A program made the translations under genes and the position numbers. The notes below the pieces were generated by a model. That model ran no database searches and had not been told where the DNA came from. It saw only the letters and a list, made by a program, of their open reading frames with translations. Below, one piece after another: positions 58,719-64,000 of a DNA stretch of 64,000 bases (position 1 is its first letter; each line of letters starts with the position of its first letter). The DNA comes from Leifsonia sp. ALI-44-B (GTDB lineage: Bacteria > Actinomycetota > Actinomycetes > Actinomycetales > Microbacteriaceae), in contig NZ_MTQL01000006.1 of the NCBI RefSeq assembly GCF_001984125.1, positions 558,001 to 622,000 of the forward strand, read 5' to 3'.

Positions 58719-59343
58719 GTCGAGCGGATGCCCGTCCCGACGCGAAACGGTCGAGCGCGCCCGTGCGAGCGAGCCCCTTGGCCGCGAGCCACGGCAGCAC
58801 ACCGGCGACGATGGCACCGCCCACGATGGCCGAGATCGTGTAGACGGCGATGAAGCCGAACGCCGAGCCCGGGTACCAGAGCACCAGGTCGTTGATGGCC
58901 ATGGCGAGACCCGCTCCGGCGCCCGCGAGCATGGCGACGGGCAGGTTCCAGACGCGGTAGAAGAACAGGAGGAAGATGATTTCGGCGCCGAGACCCTGCA
59001 CGATGCCGGCCTCGATGGTGAGGAATCCTCCCCATTGGGTGCCGACGAGGGCCGAGACGGCCGCCGCGACGGTTTCGACGAAGATTGCCGCGCCGGGTTT
59101 GCGGATGACGAGGGCGCCGAGAACTCCGGCGGCCACCCACAGCGTGGCGAGCGACGCCTGCAGGCCGGGCAGGAACTGGAACGGGGCGCTGATGGCGCTC
59201 CATCCGAGTCCCCAGGCCCAGAAGACGATGCCGGCAGCGACGCCGAGCACGCTGGCCACGACGATGTCGACGACCCGCCAGCGGAACGGGCTGGGTGCGG
59301 CCGGAGCCTGCGGTTGTGCGAGTGATTCAGTGCGCGTTGACAC
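58711..59343 (-). CDS. ykoE: ECF transporter S component, thiamine/HMP type (YkoE-like)
   Basis: 210 residues with about six membrane segments. Sequence such as FRWRVVDIVVASVLGVAAGIVFW, GSLVGT-like QWGGFLTIEAGIVQGLGAEIIF and GAINDLVLWYPGSAF matches YkoE, the substrate-binding protein of a thiamine or hydroxymethylpyrimidine ECF transporter. The GTG at 59343 has AGAAGGGG about nine bases upstream; longer readings run into the riboswitch. A TPP riboswitch precedes it, so thiamine pyrophosphate should shut the cluster down. Confidence 0.93.
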   Translation of the reverse strand: MSTRTESLAQPQAPAAPSPFRWRVVDIVVASVLGVAAGIVFWAWGLGWSAISAPFQFLPGLQASLATLWVAAGVLGALVIRKPGAAIFVETVAAAVSALVGTQWGGFLTIEAGIVQGLGAEIIFLLFFYRVWNLPVAMLAGAGAGLAMAINDLVLWYPGSAFGFIAVYTISAIVGGAIVAGVLPWLAAKGLARTGALDRFASGRASARRV

Positions 59344-59389
59344 GATACGTGCCCCTTCTATTCGGTGAATGAGGGCACGGGTAAGGAGA

Positions 59390-59482
59390 TGGATGCCTCC
59401 CTGCGCTGGCATGATCCAGATCAGGTTCGACGGTCGAAGGTTGAGAACCTTCCTCTCAGCCCGGCTCACCGGACTCCCGTGT
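59390..59482 (-). promoter_or_regulatory. TPP riboswitch (THI element)
   Basis: On the minus strand the conserved core is present: GGGCTGAGAGG and, after a variable hairpin, GAACCTGATCTGGATCATG followed by CCAGCGCAGGGAGG. These form the pyrimidine- and pyrophosphate-sensing arms. It lies ~50 bases upstream of the ykoE start and controls ykoE-ykoD-ykoC and the coupled kinase. Confidence 0.96.
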
Positions 59483-59489
59483 TGACAAA

Positions 59490-59495
59490 ATTATA
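59490..59495 (-). promoter_or_regulatory. -10 element of the TPP-riboswitch transcript
   Basis: TATAAT on the minus strand, about 8-10 bases before the first conserved riboswitch base. It abuts the preceding GC-rich hairpin, which occupies the spacer, so no ordinary -35 is visible; the AT-rich box stands out in this genome. Confidence 0.6.
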
Positions 59496-59520
59496 GCCCC
59501 GCGGCGAGTCGCCGCGGGGC
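59496..59520 (-). terminator. Terminator of the dinB-gerW unit, abutting the TPP promoter
   Basis: GCCCCGCGGC and complement form a very stable stem around GAGTC (12 paired bases if the loop is closed), 14 bases beyond the gerW stop. The following CTATAATTTTGT provides the U-rich tail and also the -10 box of the next transcript. Confidence 0.8.
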
Positions 59521-59534
59521 CGGGAAAGTGAGGG

Positions 59535-59885
59535 CTACTTCTTGAGCGCCTTGATGATGCGCGCGAGGGCCTTACCCGTGACCCAGATGGCCGGAATGCC
59601 GACGGCCAGGAGCGAGACGACGTTGGGCTCGAAGCGGATGCCGTCGGCCGCCTTGACGTATGCGCCGATCGGGATCGAGGCACCACCGCCGCCACCGCCG
59701 GAACCCGAACCGGCGACGTTCTCGTCGCCGTCTTCGATGTTTTCGCCTTCGCCGGCGCCGAAGCCGTACCAGGTCAGGGCGACGGGAATGAGGGAGCCCC
59801 CCTCGAACTCGACAGGCTCACCGTAGACGGTTGAGACGCCGAGCGATTTGAAGGAGTTGGCCAGGTCGAGAGAAAGGTTGCTCAT
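59535..59885 (-). CDS. GerW/YtfJ family protein
   Basis: 116 residues. It matches the GerW (YtfJ) family: LANSFKSLGVSTVYGEPVEFEGGSLIPV and, after an acidic and Gly-rich loop, GGGGASIPIGAYVKAADG. In Bacillus YtfJ takes part in spore formation/germination, but the family is widespread in non-spore-formers such as this group, so a general role is likely. Its start overlaps the dinB stop by four bases, tying its expression to the translesion polymerase. Confidence 0.88.
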   Translation of the reverse strand: MSNLSLDLANSFKSLGVSTVYGEPVEFEGGSLIPVALTWYGFGAGEGENIEDGDENVAGSGSGGGGGGASIPIGAYVKAADGIRFEPNVVSLLAVGIPAIWVTGKALARIIKALKK

Positions 59886-61210
59886 GCCCCAAAGTTACTC
59901 TGTGGCGCTTCCCCGTCCAAGGGGTTGCGGTCGGCATCTCGACGCGCTTGGTCAGCCCGCTGGGCGGATGCGGCGGCCGCCCGATCGCGCCCCGTGCGCG
60001 TCGTCCCGCTGAGAAGCGCCGCCGAACCGATCGCACCCGTGCCGAACTTCTTGCGCAGCGAGTCGATCATGGTCTCGGCCTCGCGCCACTCTTCATCGGG
60101 ATCCCACAGCAGGGCTCCGCGGCCACCCTCGGTCAGCTGCTCGGCGCGCACGCCGATGAGGCGGATGGCGCGGCCGTCGGTGTGCAGCGCATCGAACAGG
60201 TCGGCGGCCTCTTCATAGAACCGCTTCGACACATTGCTCGGGTCTTCGAGCGTGCGGGACCTCGTGACGGTCGTGAAATCGGAGTAGCGCACCTTGATCG
60301 ACACCGTGCGCCCCGAGAGACCCGCCGCGCGCAGGCGCTGCCCGACGCGATCGGACAGGCCGAGGATCTCGCGCCTGATGCGCGCCGGCTCGCGGATGTC
60401 TTCGTCGAACGTGACCTCGTGGCCGACACTCTTCTCGGTGGACTGCGTGACGATGCGCCGGTCGTCGATGCCGCGTGCGAGCTCGTGCAGCTTGCGCCCC
60501 GTTGCCGCCCCAACCGCGCGCTCGAGCACCGACAGCGGTGCCGCGGCAACGTCGCCCACCGTGCGCAGACCCATGCGCAGCAACGATTCTTCGGTGCGCC
60601 CGCCCACGCCCCACAGCGCGCGGATGGGAAGCGGATGCAGGAACTGCAGCGTCTCGGCCGGAGGCACGACCAGCAGCCCGTCGGGTTTCGCGGCCGACGA
60701 CGCGAGCTTGGCGACGAACTTCGACCCCGCGGCCCCGACCGAACATGTGAGCCCTGTTTCTTCGTGCACGCGACGTCGCAGCATGCGGCCGATCTCGGCG
60801 GGTGTGCCGAGCAGCCGCCGCGCGCCGGCCACATCGAGGAACGCCTCGTCGATCGAGAGCTTCTCGACGAGCGGCGTCGCCTCTTCGAAGATCGCCATGA
60901 CGCGCTTCGAGAAGTGACTGTAGCGCGCGTGATGCGGCTCGAGGATGACGGCCTGCGGGCACAGACGGATGGCCTTCGACACGGGCATGGCGGCCGTCAC
61001 GCCGTAGCGCCGGGCCTCGTAGGTGGCGCTCGTGACGACCGAGCGGCCCGTTGGGTTGCCGATGATGACGGGTTTGCCTCGCAGCTCGGGGTAATCGAGC
61101 AATTCGACCGACGCGAAGAAGGCGTCCATATCGATGTGCAGAATGTGCGCGCCCTCGCCCGAGGCGTCGTCGTCGGAGACGCGACGCGAGAGACCATCTT
61201 GGCGGGACAC
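59882..61210 (-). CDS. dinB: DNA polymerase IV (Y family)
   Basis: 442 residues. Catalytic acidic residues are in HIDMDAFFASVE (Asp27) and SIDEAFLD (Asp121, Glu122); the helix-hairpin-helix and little-finger domains follow. The C-terminus is basic and Arg/Ala-rich (TRTGRDRAAAASAQRADQ) and ends without an obvious QLxLF beta-clamp box, although an internal one may exist. It makes low-fidelity bypass of lesions. It forms a two-gene unit with the GerW-like protein. No LexA box was recognised by eye upstream. Confidence 0.95.
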   Translation of the reverse strand: MSRQDGLSRRVSDDDASGEGAHILHIDMDAFFASVELLDYPELRGKPVIIGNPTGRSVVTSATYEARRYGVTAAMPVSKAIRLCPQAVILEPHHARYSHFSKRVMAIFEEATPLVEKLSIDEAFLDVAGARRLLGTPAEIGRMLRRRVHEETGLTCSVGAAGSKFVAKLASSAAKPDGLLVVPPAETLQFLHPLPIRALWGVGGRTEESLLRMGLRTVGDVAAAPLSVLERAVGAATGRKLHELARGIDDRRIVTQSTEKSVGHEVTFDEDIREPARIRREILGLSDRVGQRLRAAGLSGRTVSIKVRYSDFTTVTRSRTLEDPSNVSKRFYEEAADLFDALHTDGRAIRLIGVRAEQLTEGGRGALLWDPDEEWREAETMIDSLRKKFGTGAIGSAALLSGTTRTGRDRAAAASAQRADQARRDADRNPLDGEAPQSNFGA

Positions 61211-61320
61211 ACTTCATTGTCTCAGGCGCCACCGACATTCGAAGCGGCTGCTGGAGCCCGGGAATGGCTCGCGCGCCCGGGCGTTACAGTGGTCGGGGAC
61301 ACACCGACCGGGAGGCACCG

Positions 61321-61896
61321 ATGACCGACTACGACTGGCTGGCGCTGCAGCGCACCGCGCACGAAGAATTCACGCGCCGCCTCGAGCAGGTCACCGATTG
61401 GGATGCCCCGACGCCCGACACCGACTGGAACGTGCGCCAGCTCGTGCAGCACGTGATCGACGAGCAGCAGTGGGTGTCCGCACTGCTCACCGGCATGACC
61501 ACGCGGCAGGCACAGGGGTTGCTCAACCCGCTGTCCGATGACCTGAAGGCCGAGTGGCACCGACACTCGGAGCGGGCCGCGAACGCGTGGCAGGAAGCAT
61601 CCCACGACGCGCCCGTCCACCTCAGCTACGACACCGTGACCGTGCGCGAATACTTGGCCGAGCAGGTGTCGGATGTCGCGATCCATACGTGGGATCTCGC
61701 GAAGGCAGTCGGCGCCGACGACAAGCTCGACGACGACCTGGTCGAGGCCGTGTGGAGCGTTTTCGCGCCCCAGAAGGAGACGCTCGAGGCATCCGGATTA
61801 TTCGCCTCGCCCGTCGCCGTCGACGAAAACGCGCCGCTGCAGTCGCGCCTGCTCGCCCTCACGGGTCGCGACGTGCGCGCGCCGTTCGGCAACTAG
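61321..61896 (+). CDS. TIGR03086-type DinB-fold/mycothiol-dependent maleylpyruvate isomerase-like protein
   Basis: 191 residues. The four-helix bundle metal-site pattern is seen: TPDTDWNVRQLVQHVIDEQQWV (His on helix 2) and AIHTWDLAKAVG (His on helix 4). This matches the TIGR03086 group related to mycothiol-dependent maleylpyruvate isomerase. Members are metal- and thiol-binding; the substrate is unknown. ATG at 61321 with GGGAGG eight bases upstream. Divergent from dinB. Confidence 0.88.
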   Translation: MTDYDWLALQRTAHEEFTRRLEQVTDWDAPTPDTDWNVRQLVQHVIDEQQWVSALLTGMTTRQAQGLLNPLSDDLKAEWHRHSERAANAWQEASHDAPVHLSYDTVTVREYLAEQVSDVAIHTWDLAKAVGADDKLDDDLVEAVWSVFAPQKETLEASGLFASPVAVDENAPLQSRLLALTGRDVRAPFGN

Positions 61897-61904
61897 GTCA
61901 CCCT

Positions 61905-62549
61905 TCACACGAGCGCCTCGACGATCGGTTCGAACCAGGCTTGGAACGCGTCCGCGTCATCCCGCAACGACGAGCTCACGACGATGGTATCCGGCGCCAC
62001 GACCCAGCCGCCGTACTGCGAGAGCGGCAGCACCGTGAGGTCGACGCGGAACGAGTTCGATTGCCGGCGCAGTTGTAGCTGTCGGCGCTGCACGAGGCGG
62101 TAGATCGTCGGGAGCGACGACCCGCGCTGCCGCACCGAACGCTCGTATTCGGCGTGACGGTCGACGGTCCAGCGCATGGCCGCGTCGTAGTGCCGATAGA
62201 GCAGCTCTTGCAGCTCGAGGGCCCGGTCGAACACCTCGAAGTGCGGCGGGCGCACGGGCGACATGAACGGGCGCGTCTCGCGCAGGATGATCCCGGCCCA
62301 CCATCCGCGCCACTGTGCCGCCAGCGCGACCCGGTCGATTCCCTCGAGAGCTTCGTCAGCGAGCGCGGCGGGCGCAGGCACGGGCGCCGGATGCACGGGC
62401 GGGATCGTTTCGGCGCACTCCCCCGCCAGGCCGGCCAGATCGCGCAGGGCAAGCGCGAGCAGCACGTCCCAGGGACAGTCCTCTGTGACCTGCCAACGGA
62501 TCGTACCCTCCACGAGCATGGCGACATCGTAGACCGCGCTTCCCGGCAC
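61905..62549 (-). CDS. Uncharacterised protein
   Basis: 214 residues from a GTG; ATG ten codons on (MLVEGTIRW) is an alternative and neither has a clear ribosome-binding site. The sequence is rich in Trp, Arg and Leu (WRGWWAGIILRETRPF, RHYDAAMRWTVDRHAEYERSV) and looks like a soluble helical protein. I do not recognise a family. Convergent with the TIGR03086-type gene with only eight bases between stops. Confidence 0.7.
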   Translation of the reverse strand: MPGSAVYDVAMLVEGTIRWQVTEDCPWDVLLALALRDLAGLAGECAETIPPVHPAPVPAPAALADEALEGIDRVALAAQWRGWWAGIILRETRPFMSPVRPPHFEVFDRALELQELLYRHYDAAMRWTVDRHAEYERSVRQRGSSLPTIYRLVQRRQLQLRRQSNSFRVDLTVLPLSQYGGWVVAPDTIVVSSSLRDDADAFQAWFEPIVEALV

Positions 62550-62553
62550 GCGC

Positions 62554-62591
62554 GAGGGGGTTGAGCCGGTGTTTAACGGCTCAACCCCCTC
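62554..62591. terminator. Terminator of gatB
   Basis: GAGGGGGTTGAGCCG and complement form a perfect 15-base stem around eight bases, 37 bases past the gatB stop on the minus strand. It isolates gatB from the next minus-strand gene. Confidence 0.85.
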
Positions 62592-62628
62592 GACGTGTCA
62601 CGGGGCTGAAAGCGCCCGCGGCGGGTGA

Positions 62629-64000
62629 CTATTCTTCGACGGCCGCTGCCCGCTCGAGCACGAGTTCGCGCACGCGCGCGGCGTCGGCCTGGCCCTTCAT
62701 GGCCTTCATAACTGCGCCGATGACGGCGCCGGCGGCCTGCACCTTGCCGTCTTTGATCTTGGCGAGCACGTCGGGCTGCGACAGCAGCGCCTCGTCGATG
62801 GCCGCGATGAGCGCTCCGTCATCGGACACGACCGCGAGGCCCCGCTTGTCGACGACTTCCTGCGGGGTGCCCTCGCCGGCGATGACGCCTTCGAGCACCT
62901 GGCGGGCGAGCTTGTCGGTCAGCGTGCCGTCGTCCACCAGACGTGTCAGCGCCGCGACCTGCGCGGGCTCGACAAGCGAGGATGCCTCGACGCCCTGCGC
63001 GTTAGCGAGACGCGAGATCTCGCCGGTCCACCACTTGCGGGCGGCCTGCGGGGTTGCGCCGGCCGTGACGGTCTCGGTGATCTCGGTGAGCAGACCGCCG
63101 TTGACGACATCCTGGAACTCGAGATCGGTGAAACCCCACTCGCCCTTGAGACGGCGACGACGCGCGGCGGGGGGCTCTGGCAGTGCCGCACGCAGCTCTT
63201 CGATCAGCTCGAGAGACGGCTCGACGGGCAGCAGGTCGGGCTCGGGGAAGTAGCGGTAGTCGTCGGCGTCGGACTTCGGACGACCGGCCGAGGTGGCGCC
63301 GGTGTCTTCGTGCCAGTGCCGCGTCTCCTGCGTGATGGTGCCGCCGCCCTTGAGGATGGCCGCCTGCCGCTGGATCTCGTAACGCACGGCACGCTCGACC
63401 GAACGGAGCGAGTTCACGTTCTTGGTCTCGGTGCGCGTGCCGAGCTTCTCCTGGCCGCGGGGGCGCAGCGACACGTTGGCGTCGCAGCGCAGGTTTCCGC
63501 GTTCCATCTTGGCTTCGGAGATGCCGAGCGACACGACGATGTCGCGGATGGTGGCCACATAAGCCTTGGCGATCTCGGGCGCGCGGTGCTCGGCGCCGTA
63601 GATGGGCTTGGTGACGATCTCGACGAGGGGCACACCCGCGCGGTTGTAGTCGACCAACGAGTACTCGGCGCCCTGGATGCGGCCCGTCGAACCGCCCACG
63701 TGGGTGAGCTTTCCGGCGTCTTCCTCCATGTGCGCGCGCTCGATGGGAACCGTCACGATGGTGCCGTCGGACAACTCGACGTCGACCGAGCCCTCGAAGG
63801 CGATGGGCTCGTCGAACTGCGAGATCTGGTAGTTCTTCGCCAGGTCGGGGTAGAAGTAGTTCTTGCGGGCGAACCGGCTCGACGGTGCGATCTCACAGCC
63901 GAGCGCGAGGCCCAGGCTGATCGAGTAGCGCACGGCCTGGCCGTTGACGACGGGCAGCGAACCGGGCAGGCCGAGGCACACGGGCGACACGTTGGTGTTG
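62629..64000 (-). CDS. gatB: Asp/Glu-tRNA(Asn/Gln) amidotransferase subunit B (5' part outside the window)
   Basis: At least 457 residues of GatB, cut at the right edge. GatCAB converts Glu-tRNA-Gln and Asp-tRNA-Asn to the amide forms. Visible motifs include [61 protein letters not shown] and [10 protein letters not shown], ending in the helical and YqeY-like tail domain ([19 protein letters not shown]). The N-terminal ~45 residues lie beyond position 64000. gatA and gatC are presumably upstream on the minus strand. Confidence 0.95.
   Translation of the reverse strand, partial: NTNVSPVCLGLPGSLPVVNGQAVRYSISLGLALGCEIAPSSRFARKNYFYPDLAKNYQISQFDEPIAFEGSVDVELSDGTIVTVPIERAHMEEDAGKLTHVGGSTGRIQGAEYSLVDYNRAGVPLVEIVTKPIYGAEHRAPEIAKAYVATIRDIVVSLGISEAKMERGNLRCDANVSLRPRGQEKLGTRTETKNVNSLRSVERAVRYEIQRQAAILKGGGTITQETRHWHEDTGATSAGRPKSDADDYRYFPEPDLLPVEPSLELIEELRAALPEPPAARRRRLKGEWGFTDLEFQDVVNGGLLTEITETVTAGATPQAARKWWTGEISRLANAQGVEASSLVEPAQVAALTRLVDDGTLTDKLARQVLEGVIAGEGTPQEVVDKRGLAVVSDDGALIAAIDEALLSQPDVLAKIKDGKVQAAGAVIGAVMKAMKGQADAARVRELVLERAAAVEE

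Overview
The window is a high-GC chromosomal stretch from an actinobacterium, most likely a member of the Microbacteriaceae (Microbacterium/Leifsonia-like). The evidence is strong G/C third-position codon use, frequent GTG starts, a mycothiol-linked gene set (an Rv2466c-like thioredoxin-fold protein and a TIGR03086-type DinB-fold protein), two clpP genes, an ileS translational T-box, and actinobacterial families such as DUF4031, DUF4233, SCO4848 and SCO7613. From memory, much of the gene order (rne, ndk, DUF4233, folC, valS, clpX, clpP2, clpP1, tig, nei, rpiB, Rv2466c-like, pepN, glbO, ettA, ssb) matches the Mycobacterium tuberculosis Rv2444c-Rv2478c region. It therefore looks like conserved core chromosome; I see no integrase, transposase, phage gene or CRISPR array.

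Layout. 0-5 kb: DUF4031 protein, a very large RNase E/G, and a divergent VKOR-family protein. 5-11 kb (minus): the overlapping cluster ileS-folC-DUF4233-ndk, with an Ile T-box in the ileS leader. 11-13 kb: TetR regulator divergent from an MHS-family transporter. 13-20 kb: valS, GNAT acetyltransferase, small protein; then a methyltransferase and an M3 peptidase. 19.8-24.5 kb (minus): clpX, clpP2, clpP1 and trigger factor, the protein quality-control block, followed by tRNA-Pro and tRNA-Gly. 24.9-33.2 kb: a DUF2142-like membrane protein, an SRAP peptidase, a gamma-carbonic anhydrase-like protein and a 1584-residue membrane protein. 33.2-34 kb: dps behind two IdeR/DtxR-like boxes. 34-38.6 kb (minus): amidohydrolase, PaiB-like protein, Nei/Fpg glycosylase, rpiB, Rv2466c-like protein. 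38.7-43 kb: pepN, then mscS overlapping glbO. 43-48.8 kb: two acyl-CoA thioesterases, ettA, a lipoprotein, an SSB paralogue and msrA. 48.9-55.4 kb: aldo/keto reductase, two uncharacterised proteins, nadE, a degenerate D,D-carboxypeptidase homologue, a zincin, tRNA-His, orn, a SCO4848 protein and tRNA-Arg. 55.5-59.5 kb (minus): a TPP-riboswitch-controlled ykoEDC-type ECF transporter overlapping a P-loop kinase. 59.5-64 kb: gerW/ytfJ-like protein overlapping dinB, a DinB-fold protein, an uncharacterised protein and a gatB cut by the window end.

The most unusual feature is the density of short tandem repeats. Several lie at the 3' ends of genes, where they duplicate the stop codon (18 bp x5 after SRAP, 35 bp x2 after the carbonic anhydrase). 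Others are intergenic (18 bp x2 after dps, a degenerate 18-bp array before mscS, a CAGG microsatellite after pepN, 12 bp x3 before the lipoprotein), and others are in frame (9 bp x18 in the giant membrane protein, 15-bp units in RNase E, a 51-bp period in the P-loop kinase). No single undescribed multi-gene system is evident. The best candidates for new biology are the kinase tied to the thiamine-type ECF transporter, the dps iron-box pair, the pseudo-enzyme D,D-carboxypeptidase, the giant zinc-ribbon membrane protein and the 3'-end repeat phenomenon.
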